A stretch of DNA of 64,000 nt. Source: SCGC-AAA076-P13 sp964276145. Its GTDB lineage: Bacteria > Pseudomonadota > Gammaproteobacteria > Magnimaribacterales > D2472. Each line of letters opens with the position of its first letter. Position 1 is the first letter of the stretch. The notes beneath the pieces are model-generated. The model had not been told where the DNA came from. It saw only the letters and a program-made list of their open reading frames with translations, and ran no database searches. This document shows, piece by piece, positions 1-8,726 of this stretch. The stretch is taken from contig CAXYDN010000004.1 in assembly GCA_964276145.1 (NCBI GenBank), positions 36,109 to 100,108 on the forward strand, written 5' to 3'. The translations under genes and the position numbers were made by a program.

Positions 1-971
1 TTAATATTACTGAAATGGATGCAGGTGGAACTGCCTATGATAAGCATGGGTCGCCTCTTCCAGATGATGTTTTAGCACAAGCAAAAAAATCTGATGCCAT
101 TTTATTCGGAGCAGTAGGTGGACCTAAATGGGATGACTTAGGCTGGGATGATAGACCAGAACAGGCATTGTTATCTTTAAGAAAGGAATTAGAATTATTT
201 GCAAATCTCAGACCTGCATTTTTATTTAATGAACTAGCATCCGCATCTCCTATTAAAAATCATATTATTGAGAACTTAGATATTCTGATAGTAAGAGAAC
301 TTACTGGAGGCATATATTTTGGTGAACCAAGAGCAATTGTAGAAGATGAAACTCCTCCATATGCATTTAATACTATGATTTATAACGAGGATGAAATTAA
401 ACGTATAGCAAAAGTAGCATTTGAAGCAGCTCAAAAAAGAGGAGGCAAATTATGCTCGGTGGAAAAAGCTAACGTCTTAGAAGTTTCAAAGTTTTGGAGA
501 TCAATTGTTAGCGATATGGCAAAGGATTTTCCTGATGTAGAGTTATCTCATCAATTAGCTGATAACACAGCAATGCAGCTTGTTCTGAACCCTAATCAGT
601 TTGATGTAATTGTTTCTAGCAATTTGTTTGGTGATATCTTGTCTGATATTGCCGCTACATTATCAGGTTCAATTGGGATGCTTCCATCTGCATCCATAAA
701 TAGCTCATCACAAGGTATGTATGAACCATGCCATGGCAGTGCTCCAGATATTGCTGGCATGAATATTGCAAACCCAATAGCAATGATCGCATCTCTTGGA
801 ATGGCTCTTAAGTATTCTTTAGATCAAAAAGATTTAGCTAACAGGATTGATGATGCTATTAAAGAATTTATATCCCAAGGCTATAGAACGAAGGACATTA
901 GTACTTCTGAGGAATATGTTAAAACCTCTGAAGTAGCTTCAATATTAATAGGAATTTTAAAAAATGGATAA
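1..971 (+). CDS. leuB: 3-isopropylmalate dehydrogenase, 5' end cut by window
   Basis: Third enzyme of leucine synthesis: oxidative decarboxylation of 3-isopropylmalate with NAD+, in the cytoplasm. The window opens inside the gene: the frame is already open at base 3 and the start lies upstream. Family motifs are visible: the LRPA arginine segment, VRELTGGIYFG, the SVEKANVL lysine segment, the metal-binding aspartates of SNLFGDILSD, and the C-terminal EPCHGSAPDIAG nucleotide loop. The 3' end overlaps asd by 8 bp, so the two are probably co-transcribed, as in the gammaproteobacterial leuB-asd block. Only the first few tens of residues are missing. Identification is secure. Confidence 0.96.
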   Translation, partial: NITEMDAGGTAYDKHGSPLPDDVLAQAKKSDAILFGAVGGPKWDDLGWDDRPEQALLSLRKELELFANLRPAFLFNELASASPIKNHIIENLDILIVRELTGGIYFGEPRAIVEDETPPYAFNTMIYNEDEIKRIAKVAFEAAQKRGGKLCSVEKANVLEVSKFWRSIVSDMAKDFPDVELSHQLADNTAMQLVLNPNQFDVIVSSNLFGDILSDIAATLSGSIGMLPSASINSSSQGMYEPCHGSAPDIAGMNIANPIAMIASLGMALKYSLDQKDLANRIDDAIKEFISQGYRTKDISTSEEYVKTSEVASILIGILKNG

Positions 972-1983
972 GCCGTTAAATATGGCACTGGTTGGTGCTT
1001 CTGGTGTTGTTGGACAAAAGATACTTCAGTTACTACAAAAAAAAGATATCAAAATAGATAACTTATTCCCTCTTGGTAAATCTACTGTTGGACAGACTAT
1101 TAGCTTCCAAAATAAAGATTATATTATTGGTGATTTGGATTCATTTGATCCAAAAGAGGCAAATATTACAATTTTTTCTGCAGGAGGCTCTGTTGCAAAA
1201 AAGCATGCAAAGAAATTTGTAGAATCTGGTAGTTATGTCATAGATCTATCTTCTGAGTTTAGATACGAAGATGATATTCCTTTAATCATTCCAGAAATAA
1301 ATGGAGATATTCTTGAAAATCTTAAAGAGCCTACATTGATTGCTAATCCAAACTGCTCAACATCTCAACTATTAATGGTCTTAAAGCCTATTCATGAGAG
1401 ATATGGTATTGAGTTCTTAAATATAGCTACCTATCAAGCAGTATCAGGAACGGGGAAAGAGGCAGTTGAAGAGTTAAGGTCTCAAACATACGATAATGAT
1501 TCAATCGAATCAAAAGTGTATCCAAAACCAATTGCCTTCAATGTAATACCTCAATGTGATATCTTTTTAGATAATGCTTTTACCAAAGAAGAAATGAAAT
1601 TAGTATGGGAAACCAAAAAGATTTTAGATCCAAAAATCGATGTTCAAGCAACTTGCGCAAGAGTTCCTGTCTTTAATGGACATTCTGAGGCAGTATTTTT
1701 AAAAATTTCTAATAAGGCTTCAAGAGAAGATATTATTGAGGCAGTTCAAGGAACCGAAGGGGTCTCTGTTATGGATAACCCTGACTCTCTAGAGTACCCA
1801 ACTCCTTATGAACAGGCGAATGATTCTGAGGATGTTTATGTTGGAAGAATAAGATCACAAGATATCCAAGGAGGCACATGGATTTCTCTATGGATTGTTG
1901 CAGATAATGTTTATGGAAAGGGCGCTGCATTGAATGCAGTTCAAATACTTCAAAAATTAATTGTTAATAATAAGCTGTGTTAA
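964..1983 (+). CDS. asd: Aspartate-semialdehyde dehydrogenase
   Basis: Reduces aspartyl phosphate to aspartate semialdehyde, the branch point to lysine, threonine and methionine. The 339-residue protein has an N-terminal NADP-binding loop (GASGVVGQ, residues 11-18), the nucleophilic Cys131 in NPNCSTSQ and the substrate-binding RVPVFNGHSEAV segment. The catalytic Cys is present, so this is an active asd and not the inactive usg paralogue found at the same place in E. coli. It overlaps leuB upstream and fimV downstream. The partner genes lysC, hom and thrC are elsewhere in this window. Confidence 0.95.
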   Translation: MDKPLNMALVGASGVVGQKILQLLQKKDIKIDNLFPLGKSTVGQTISFQNKDYIIGDLDSFDPKEANITIFSAGGSVAKKHAKKFVESGSYVIDLSSEFRYEDDIPLIIPEINGDILENLKEPTLIANPNCSTSQLLMVLKPIHERYGIEFLNIATYQAVSGTGKEAVEELRSQTYDNDSIESKVYPKPIAFNVIPQCDIFLDNAFTKEEMKLVWETKKILDPKIDVQATCARVPVFNGHSEAVFLKISNKASREDIIEAVQGTEGVSVMDNPDSLEYPTPYEQANDSEDVYVGRIRSQDIQGGTWISLWIVADNVYGKGAALNAVQILQKLIVNNKLC

Positions 1984-3293
1984 GAATATTTTTAATTTCT
2001 TTCTTTTTACTTCCAATTAATCTAATTGCTGATGCTTTGCTGTCATCGCCAAAGTTAAGTCTCAATGCTCAAGGTGAAAGGGTTATTGAGTTTAAAATTC
2101 AGAGCCCAAGAATATCTGACCAAGATATTATTCTTAAAGAATACAAATCAGAAGAATTATTAACCCAAGAAAATATTTCGTACACACTTCTAGAAGACTA
2201 TTCGAACTACAAGTCATTTTCGATTGTTTTAAAAGATGAATATGAAGGAAACTATTTTAATTTCAAGCTTGTTATTAAAAATGAGCTAGCTAAGGATATA
2301 TTTATTTTTTTACCCTCAAAAATAAATATTTCACCTAAGAAGAAGCCTCAACAAAAAATTTATAAGCCTATACCTGATGAAATCGAGATTCCTATTGAAA
2401 TACTTGAACCTAAAAAAACTATTGATCAGTCAGTCCAAGAGCAACAAAGGATAATTAAGGCGAGTGATATTAGTACTATGTGGAGTATGGCTTCAAATAT
2501 TAAGCAAGACACAACTAATACATCTATTTACCAAATCATGTGGTCAATCTATCTTGGCAACAAAGATGCCTTTATAGATGGAAATATAAATCTTGTAAGA
2601 AATGATAAAGATTTAATCATTCCATCTTTTTCATCTATGTCTAGTATCTCTGATAGCGAGGCAAGAAGTTCAATTTTAGCAATGAATGAGTCTTATTCTT
2701 TATCACTTGTTCCTGCAATGAAATCATTATTAGTTTTAACTGCACCAAAAATTAAAGAGGCACCAACGCCAAAAATCAAAGAGGTTATTGAAGAAGATAC
2801 ATCTAAACCAGTTGATATTAATAATGAAAATCTGAATGATCCAAAAAGTCTAATTGAAAATAATACAACAACATTAGAAATGGCAATAGAAAGTAAAGTT
2901 GCTGAGGAACTAATTAAAGAAACTGAAATCCTAGAAACTGAAACTTCTCAAGGTTTTGGTTTAATGGATCTACTTTTTGTAGCATTTGTATCAATCCTTT
3001 CTGGAGTATTGATAGCTCTTATTTATATTCAATTGAAATCAAGACAACCAAAAAAAATTGATTATGATTTTGAAGAGGCTACAGATTCTCCATCCTCAAT
3101 AGAAGGGTTGCCAAAAGGTTTAAGTATTCAAAACAATCAAGATGAGCAACAGCTTGATTTAGCTATAACCTATAACGAAATGGGTGACTTTAAAAATGCA
3201 AAAACTATCTTAGAAAATCTTATCAAATCAACTGATAATGAAGCATTAAAAATTAATGCTCAAAATCTTTTAGATACAATTAGTGAACAGTGA
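1977..3293 (+). CDS. fimV: FimV-like envelope protein with TPR tail
   Basis: FimV proteins are inner-membrane, peptidoglycan-linked hubs of polar assembly in gammaproteobacteria. The 438-residue product has a signal-like hydrophobic N-terminus, an extracytoplasmic region, the FimV core signature (YQIMWSIYLGNKDAFIDGN then LIIP), one transmembrane helix at roughly residues 327-350, and a short C-terminal TPR-like FimV domain (LDLAITYNEMGDFKNAKTIL). It is much shorter than the 800-900 residues of Pseudomonas FimV, and I do not see a LysM domain. The start is GTG, overlapping the asd stop. Place between asd and truA agrees with conserved order. What it does in this organism is inferred from the family. 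Confidence 0.8.
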   Translation: MLRIFLISFFLLPINLIADALLSSPKLSLNAQGERVIEFKIQSPRISDQDIILKEYKSEELLTQENISYTLLEDYSNYKSFSIVLKDEYEGNYFNFKLVIKNELAKDIFIFLPSKINISPKKKPQQKIYKPIPDEIEIPIEILEPKKTIDQSVQEQQRIIKASDISTMWSMASNIKQDTTNTSIYQIMWSIYLGNKDAFIDGNINLVRNDKDLIIPSFSSMSSISDSEARSSILAMNESYSLSLVPAMKSLLVLTAPKIKEAPTPKIKEVIEEDTSKPVDINNENLNDPKSLIENNTTTLEMAIESKVAEELIKETEILETETSQGFGLMDLLFVAFVSILSGVLIALIYIQLKSRQPKKIDYDFEEATDSPSSIEGLPKGLSIQNNQDEQQLDLAITYNEMGDFKNAKTILENLIKSTDNEALKINAQNLLDTISEQ

Positions 3294-4075
3294 AATTAGC
3301 CTTTACAACCGAGTATGATGGCTCTGCATTTTCAGGTTTTCAAAGACAAAAAAATGCTGACTCAGTCCAACAAAACATAGAAGAAGCATTAGAGAAAATC
3401 ACTCAGAATAAAGTTGTTATAAATTATGCTGGCAGAACCGATTCTGGAGTTCATGCCTTGTCACAAGTTTTTGACTTTGAAACTGATCTTGAAAGACCAG
3501 ATAAAAATTGGATTGATGGAATAAATTCAAATCTAGTTGATTCCATCGCAGTTTCAAGCATTTCAAGGGTTCCAAATGATTTCCATTCACGGTTTTCAGC
3601 TATCGAAAGAAGTTATACTTATGTAATCTATAACTCAAGGAGTAAACCATTGTTCTTTGGAAATATATCTCATTGGGATAACAATAAAATTGATTTGGAT
3701 GTGCTTAAACAACAATCACAAATGTTTCTAGGGTCACATGATTTTTCTTCTTTTAGAAGCTCAAGCTGTAACTCAAAAAACCCAGTAAAAAAAGTTAATA
3801 TGATAGATGTTGAAAGCCATGATAGATTCATATTTATTACGATCAAAGCTAATGCTTTTTTACATAATATGGTAAGAATTATGGTTGGGACTTTATTAGA
3901 TATTGCAAAAGGGGAGATTGATTACAGTATTGAAGAAATCCTTACAAAAAAAGATAGAAGTTTTGCAGGAAAAACTCTTTCAGCTAAAGGTTTATTTTTT
4001 CTTGGACCTAAATATAATTCAGAATTTAATATTGCTAGTCCAACCAATCATTTAATGGATCGATTTAAAATATGA
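3290..4075 (+). CDS. truA: tRNA pseudouridine(38-40) synthase
   Basis: Converts uridines 38-40 of the tRNA anticodon arm to pseudouridine. The 261-residue protein has the family start (FTTEYDGSAFSGFQRQ) and the catalytic motif GRTDSGVHA with the nucleophile Asp51. The FHSRFSAIERSYTYVI segment and the C-terminal NMVRIMVGTLL helix also fit TruA. The GTG start shares bases with the fimV stop, and the stop overlaps the trpF ATG, indicating translational coupling along the operon. Length is normal for the family. Confidence 0.95.
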   Translation: MKLAFTTEYDGSAFSGFQRQKNADSVQQNIEEALEKITQNKVVINYAGRTDSGVHALSQVFDFETDLERPDKNWIDGINSNLVDSIAVSSISRVPNDFHSRFSAIERSYTYVIYNSRSKPLFFGNISHWDNNKIDLDVLKQQSQMFLGSHDFSSFRSSSCNSKNPVKKVNMIDVESHDRFIFITIKANAFLHNMVRIMVGTLLDIAKGEIDYSIEEILTKKDRSFAGKTLSAKGLFFLGPKYNSEFNIASPTNHLMDRFKI

Positions 4076-4698
4076 ATTCACCAAAAGTAAAGATCTGTGG
4101 TATTTCTAACATTGAAATCTTAAAAACTTTAATTAGTTTAGATCTAGATTTCATTGGATTTATTTTTTATTCAAAAAGCCCAAGATATGTAGATACTAAA
4201 TTTCTTCAATCGATTGAAGATATAGATTTTAAAGACTCAAGACCTGTTTGTGTTTATGTTAATGCTGATGAGGATTACATTTATGAGACGTCTTCATATT
4301 TTAATAATCCAATTCTGCAGTTTCATGGTGATGAAGAAAATAATTTTTGTGAATCATTTGGCCTTGATTACTGGAAGGCTATCAGAGTGAAGGATAAAGA
4401 AGATCTAGAAACCATCTCTCTTTATAACTCTGCTCAAGCAATCCTACTTGAAAATCATAAAGAAGGTTCCTATGGCGGTACAGGAGAATCCTTCAATTGG
4501 ACAATATTAAAAGATATTGAAAATGATGATCAAAATTTTGTTCTTTCTGGTGGAATTAATTCTCAAAATGTCGATAATGCATTAAAGACAAATTCTTGGT
4601 GCCTGGATCTAAACTCTGGAGTTGAATCTCAAGAGGGCATCAAAAACATCGAATTGGTAAAAGATATTTTAAAAACAATAGAAACTTATGGCATCTGA
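4072..4698 (+). CDS. trpF: Phosphoribosylanthranilate isomerase
   Basis: Amadori rearrangement of phosphoribosylanthranilate in tryptophan synthesis. The 208-residue TIM barrel has the catalytic Cys9 in KICGI, GFIFYSKSPRYV for the first phosphate segment, LQFHGDE, and the C-terminal general-acid region LSGGINSQNV followed by LDLNSGVES. It overlaps truA by 4 bp and trpB by 11 bp. It is a stand-alone trpF next to trpBA, as in Pseudomonas, and is not fused to trpC as in E. coli. Confidence 0.95.
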   Translation: MNSPKVKICGISNIEILKTLISLDLDFIGFIFYSKSPRYVDTKFLQSIEDIDFKDSRPVCVYVNADEDYIYETSSYFNNPILQFHGDEENNFCESFGLDYWKAIRVKDKEDLETISLYNSAQAILLENHKEGSYGGTGESFNWTILKDIENDDQNFVLSGGINSQNVDNALKTNSWCLDLNSGVESQEGIKNIELVKDILKTIETYGI

Positions 4699-5893
4699 TA
4701 ATTTTAGTTTTCCTGATAAAGAAGGATTTTTCGGCGAATATGGTGGAAAGTTTGTTCCAGAGACACTTATGTATGCTTTGGAAGAACTTGAAAATACATA
4801 CAACCAACTAAAAGACAATAAAGAATTCATCGATGAATTTTATAAAGACTTATCGGCTTTTGTTGGAAGGCCGTCACCATTATATTTTGCTCAAAGACTT
4901 ACAGATCATTATGGCTCTGGTTCAATTTGGTTAAAGAGAGAAGATCTCAATCATACAGGTGCTCATAAAATTAATAATACTGTTGGTCAAATATTGCTTG
5001 CTAAGCACATGGGCAAAAAAAGAATTATTGCTGAGACTGGAGCTGGTCAACATGGTGTTGCAACAGCAACAGTTGCTGCAAGACTAGGTTTAGAATGCCA
5101 TATTTATATGGGTGCTGAAGATGTAAGAAGGCAGTCATTAAATGTTTACAGAATTAAACTACTAGGCGCCCATGTTCATCCCGTTGATTCTGGTTCAGCA
5201 ACTTTAAAAGATGCTTTAAACGAAGCGCTTAGAGATTGGGTTACTAACGTCGATGATACTTATTATATTATTGGAAGTGTTACTGGCCCTCATCCATATC
5301 CCATGATAGTTAGAGACTTTAATTCTGTTGTTGGAAAAGAAGTTATTCAACAATCAGATGAATTGTTTGGAAAAATGCCTGAAGCAATTGTGGCATGCGT
5401 TGGAGGCGGATCAAATGCCATGGGTATTTTTTATCCTTTTATTGATATAAAAGAGACAAGACTTATTGGAGTTGAAGCTGGTGGTAAAGGTGTTTCAACT
5501 GGCGAACATGCTGCACCTCTTAATGATGGGACTCCAGGAGTTCTTCACGGGGCACGAAGTTATTTAATGCAAGACGAAGCTGGACAGGTTAAAGATACAA
5601 AGTCAGTCTCAGCAGGGCTAGATTATCCTGGTGTTGGACCAGAACATTCATGGTTAAAAGATGTCGGTAGAGCCGAGTATGTTGCAGTTAGTGATGATGA
5701 TGCACTAAAAGCATTCCATGAAGTTACTGAGCTTGAAGGAATTATGCCTGCATTAGAAACAGCTCATGCTTTTGCTTACCTTGAGCCTTTAATGAAAGAG
5801 CTAGACTCTTCGGCTAATGTTGTAGTTAATGTATCTGGAAGAGGCGATAAAGATATAAATACAGTTGCTGAAATTGATGGAATCAAGTTTTGA
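4688..5893 (+). CDS. trpB: Tryptophan synthase beta subunit
   Basis: PLP enzyme joining indole and serine to give tryptophan, in an alpha2-beta2 complex with TrpA. The 401-residue product shows the PLP lysine Lys94 in HTGAHKINN, the catalytic Glu of AETGAGQHG, the glycine-rich phosphate loop CVGGGSNAMG and the C-terminal VNVSGRGDKD. Length is normal. The ATG lies 11 bp before the trpF stop, and the stop overlaps the TTG start of trpA, so the alpha and beta subunits are probably made in coupled amounts. Confidence 0.97.
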   Translation: MASDNFSFPDKEGFFGEYGGKFVPETLMYALEELENTYNQLKDNKEFIDEFYKDLSAFVGRPSPLYFAQRLTDHYGSGSIWLKREDLNHTGAHKINNTVGQILLAKHMGKKRIIAETGAGQHGVATATVAARLGLECHIYMGAEDVRRQSLNVYRIKLLGAHVHPVDSGSATLKDALNEALRDWVTNVDDTYYIIGSVTGPHPYPMIVRDFNSVVGKEVIQQSDELFGKMPEAIVACVGGGSNAMGIFYPFIDIKETRLIGVEAGGKGVSTGEHAAPLNDGTPGVLHGARSYLMQDEAGQVKDTKSVSAGLDYPGVGPEHSWLKDVGRAEYVAVSDDDALKAFHEVTELEGIMPALETAHAFAYLEPLMKELDSSANVVVNVSGRGDKDINTVAEIDGIKF

Positions 5894-6675
5894 ATAGACT
5901 GTCTTCAAAATTAATCGAGCTTAAACAAAATAATAAAAAAGCCTTGGTTGCCTATTTAGTTGCAGGCGATCCTGACCTTGATACAACCCTTGAACTAATG
6001 CACTTATTTGTTGAGTCTGGAGTAGATGTTATCGAAATAGGTGTTCCATTCACAGATCCAATAGCAGAAGGTCCAACTATTCAAAAAGCTCATGATAGAG
6101 CTTTAAAAAATGACATATCATTAAAAATGATTATAGATTTAGTTGAAAAATTCAGAAGTTTAAATAAAGAAACACCAATTGTATTAATGGGATATTTGAA
6201 TACCTTTATTTCTCATATCGATATGGTTAAGTCTACCGATGACAATAGTGTTGATTCTATTTTAGTTGTTGATGTACCTGGAGAACTCAATTTAGAAACA
6301 TACGGAATTTCTAATCCGAATATAAATACAATTTCGCTTATCTCCCCAACCACAAAAGAGGACAGAGTTGAGTCCATAGCTAAAAACAGTACTGGGTTTA
6401 TTTATTACGTTAATCTTAGAGGTGTAACTGGTTCTTCTAATTTAGATATAGATGAAATACAAAAAAATATTGCAAGGATTCAGCAATACTCAGATCTTCC
6501 AACTATGGCAGGATTTGGCATTAAATCAGCCGAAGATGCTAAGGCCTTAGCTTCATGCTCTGATGGCATTGTTATAGGTTCCTCTATAGTTGAAATGATA
6601 GCCGAAAAGTCTTCAACAAAAGAATTTGATAGAATAGGTAAATATCTTAAGGAGATGAAAGCAGCTATATCATGA
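5890..6675 (+). CDS. trpA: Tryptophan synthase alpha subunit (Glu at the usual Asp60)
   Basis: Cleaves indole-3-glycerol phosphate to indole for channelling to TrpB. The 261-residue TIM barrel carries catalytic Glu49 in IEIGVPFTDP. The second catalytic acid, Asp60 in E. coli and Salmonella, is Glu60 here (PIAEGPTI). GRGVTGSS is replaced by LRGVTGSSN, and the C-terminal IVIGSSIV phosphate site is present. The start is TTG overlapping the trpB stop, supported by the alignment to the family N-terminus. It overlaps accD by 4 bp. Confidence 0.95.
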   Translation: MNRLSSKLIELKQNNKKALVAYLVAGDPDLDTTLELMHLFVESGVDVIEIGVPFTDPIAEGPTIQKAHDRALKNDISLKMIIDLVEKFRSLNKETPIVLMGYLNTFISHIDMVKSTDDNSVDSILVVDVPGELNLETYGISNPNINTISLISPTTKEDRVESIAKNSTGFIYYVNLRGVTGSSNLDIDEIQKNIARIQQYSDLPTMAGFGIKSAEDAKALASCSDGIVIGSSIVEMIAEKSSTKEFDRIGKYLKEMKAAIS

Positions 6676-7517
6676 ACTGGCTAACAAGGCTCATACCTTC
6701 AATAATGACATCCAAGTCTAAAAGTAAGGTGCCTGATGGACTTTGGACCTCATGCCCTTCATGCGAATCTGTTCTTTATGCTCCTGATCTAGAAAAGTCA
6801 TTATTTGTTTGTTCAAAATGCGATCATCACTTGAGAATTGGAGCCAGAAAGCGATTAGAAATTTTTTTAGACAATGGTTACTTTGACGAAATTGCAAAAG
6901 ATATAAAAACCAAAGATTCTCTTAAGTTCAAAGACACCAAACATTACACATCTAGAATCAAAGATGCTGTCTCTTCTACTGGAGAAAATGAAGCCATTAT
7001 AATTGGCAAAGGTGCATTAGACTCTATGGATGTCGTTGTTGCAGCCTTTGAGTTTAGATTTATGGGTGGCTCTATGGGAGGAGTGGTTGGAGAAAAATTT
7101 GTTCAAGGGGTTAATCAAGCTATTAAATCTAGATGTCCCTTTATATGTTTTTCAACAAGTGGCGGAGCAAGAATGCAGGAATCAATGGTTTCTTTAATGC
7201 AGATGGCAAAGACCTCAGCAGCTCTTCAGAAACTAAAAGCAGAAAAACTACCTTATATTTCTGTAATGGTAGATCCTATTTATGGTGGTGTTTCAGCTAG
7301 CCTAGCGATGCTTGGAGATATAAATATAGCTGAGCCTGATGCGCTTGTAGGTTTTGCTGGCAGAAGAGTTATTGAACAAACAGTTAGGGTAGATTTGCCA
7401 GAAGATTTTCAGAAATCAGAGTTTTTGTTAAAAAATGGTGCAATTGATATGATTGTTCATAGAAAAAATATTAGAAGCAAAGTTCACGGACTACTTAAAA
7501 AAATATATAAACCTTAA
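6672..7517 (+). CDS. accD: Acetyl-CoA carboxylase carboxyltransferase subunit beta
   Basis: Beta half of the carboxyltransferase that makes malonyl-CoA for fatty-acid synthesis. The 281-residue protein begins with a CxxC...CxxC zinc ribbon (about residues 28-50, CPSC and CSKC), followed by the crotonase-like carboxyltransferase fold with FMGGSMGGVVGEKF, the FSTSGGARMQE oxyanion segment and YGGVSASLAMLGD. In most gammaproteobacteria folC follows; here the next gene, the SPOR protein, starts inside the accD stop (TAATG), leaving no room for folC. Confidence 0.96.
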   Translation: MNWLTRLIPSIMTSKSKSKVPDGLWTSCPSCESVLYAPDLEKSLFVCSKCDHHLRIGARKRLEIFLDNGYFDEIAKDIKTKDSLKFKDTKHYTSRIKDAVSSTGENEAIIIGKGALDSMDVVVAAFEFRFMGGSMGGVVGEKFVQGVNQAIKSRCPFICFSTSGGARMQESMVSLMQMAKTSAALQKLKAEKLPYISVMVDPIYGGVSASLAMLGDINIAEPDALVGFAGRRVIEQTVRVDLPEDFQKSEFLLKNGAIDMIVHRKNIRSKVHGLLKKIYKP

Positions 7518-7993
7518 TGAATATTGAGAGAATTGTAGGTCTAGTTTTTAGCATCAGCCTTTTGCTAGTATTGCTATTCGTTGTTCTCACACCCCAGATA
7601 GATTACCAACAAGAATTTACCATTTCCGATCCAGTAATTAATGAAACAACTGCTGAGGAAGAAGAAGTCGTTGAAGTGGAAGAAAAAGAAACTGAGATTT
7701 TAAAAGAAAATCCTATCTTTGAATCAGATGTAGCTAATATTAAAAAATCTGATTTTGATCTTTTTGTACTTAGGGTTCATGTTTTATCTTCAGAAGATAA
7801 TGCAAAAAAAATAGTCACTCAAATTAATGAAGGGGGTTTTCCTGCTTTCACAGAACTTTTTGGAGCCAAACAAAATCTTCATGCAGTATATGTAGGACCT
7901 TTTATAGAAAAAGATGATATAGAATTAAATATGGATTTAATTCAACAAGTTTCTGAATCAAAAAACGGAGAGATATCTAGATGGAAGCTCTAG
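7517..7993 (+). CDS. dedD: SPOR-domain membrane protein, DedD-like (intact copy)
   Basis: DedD-type proteins bind septal peptidoglycan through a SPOR domain. This 158-residue protein has one N-terminal membrane anchor (about residues 7-26), a Glu-rich linker (about 45-62) and a C-terminal SPOR-like domain (about 75-155: FVLRVHVLSSEDNA, then LHAVYVGPF). Its position between accD and cvpA is that of dedD. The tail overlaps cvpA by 13 bp. From base 7598 onward it lies in the first unit of a 1129-bp tandem duplication; only this copy keeps the membrane anchor, so it is the likely working gene. Confidence 0.8.
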   Translation: MNIERIVGLVFSISLLLVLLFVVLTPQIDYQQEFTISDPVINETTAEEEEVVEVEEKETEILKENPIFESDVANIKKSDFDLFVLRVHVLSSEDNAKKIVTQINEGGFPAFTELFGAKQNLHAVYVGPFIEKDDIELNMDLIQQVSESKNGEISRWKL

Positions 7994-8726
7994 GTTTAAA
8001 TATCACTGACTGGTTTATTTTAGTTGTTTTAACTGCATCTGGCTTAATATCATTAGCTAGAGGTTTTACTAAAGAATTCTTATCATTATTTCTCTGGGTC
8101 GTAGCTTTCATTGCTGCAGTTAGTCTTGAATACTTAGCCACCCCAAAGATTAATGAATTTATTGGCAACGAAGAGGTATCTAAAATTCTTTCTTATATCG
8201 TTGTTTTTATGGTTTGCATCATTCTTGGTGGAATGGTTATTAAATTTATAGGTACTTTAATTAAATGGTCAGGAGCATCAGGCTTTGATAGATTTCTTGG
8301 AGTGTTATTTGGTCTTACAAGAGGACTAATAGTTCTTTTTGTTATATTCCTCTTATTACCATCAAGCGTAAAATCAACTGATTTAATTAACCAATCTAAA
8401 ATAACACCCATAATTGAAAAATATGCTCCACAAATTGAAGCTTATTTTAGAGATTTAATAGATAATAGAAACTTAGTCGAAGAAGCCATGGATGTCATTG
8501 AACCAATTAAAGAGGAATTGGCTCCAGATTCAGAAGACGTTAATCCTACTCAAGAGGAATCTTAATGTGTGGAATAGTTGGAATTTCTGCTGAAACTAAC
8601 GTAGCTGCAGAAATATATGACTCACTTTTAATGCTTCAGCACAGAGGCCAGGACGCTGCTGGCATGGTAGTTTGCGACTCTCAAGATAAACTAAATAGCA
8701 GAAAATCTATGGGTTATGTTAGAGAC
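7598..8726 (+). repeat. 1129-bp tandem duplication, unit 1
   Basis: First unit of a head-to-tail duplication. It holds the dedD-like gene from codon 28, all of cvpA, and the first 54 codons of purF. The next unit follows with no spacer. Comparing the units by eye I find five substitutions, all between 7621 and 7641 (8750-8770 in unit 2), and none in the rest. The bases just outside the joint do not match (G before unit 1, C before unit 2; G after unit 2, A at unit start), so there is no microhomology at the joint. Confidence 0.95.
7981..8565 (+). CDS. cvpA: CvpA family membrane protein, copy 1
   Basis: CvpA proteins are small inner-membrane proteins, linked to colicin V production and envelope stress, and often sit directly before purF. 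The 194-residue product has about four membrane helices (near residues 10-28, 30-47, 63-86 and 105-125) and an acidic, Pro- and Glu-rich C-terminus. The start overlaps dedD, and the stop overlaps the following purF start (TAATG). This copy is followed only by the truncated purF-SPOR chimera. Its protein is identical to that of copy 2 at 9110-9694. Confidence 0.88.
   Translation: MEALGLNITDWFILVVLTASGLISLARGFTKEFLSLFLWVVAFIAAVSLEYLATPKINEFIGNEEVSKILSYIVVFMVCIILGGMVIKFIGTLIKWSGASGFDRFLGVLFGLTRGLIVLFVIFLLLPSSVKSTDLINQSKITPIIEKYAPQIEAYFRDLIDNRNLVEEAMDVIEPIKEELAPDSEDVNPTQEES

Noticed and set aside
7977..8411. Minus-strand ORFs in cvpA, repeated in copy 2
   Set aside because: They are shadows of the cvpA reading frame; repeated only because the DNA is duplicated.
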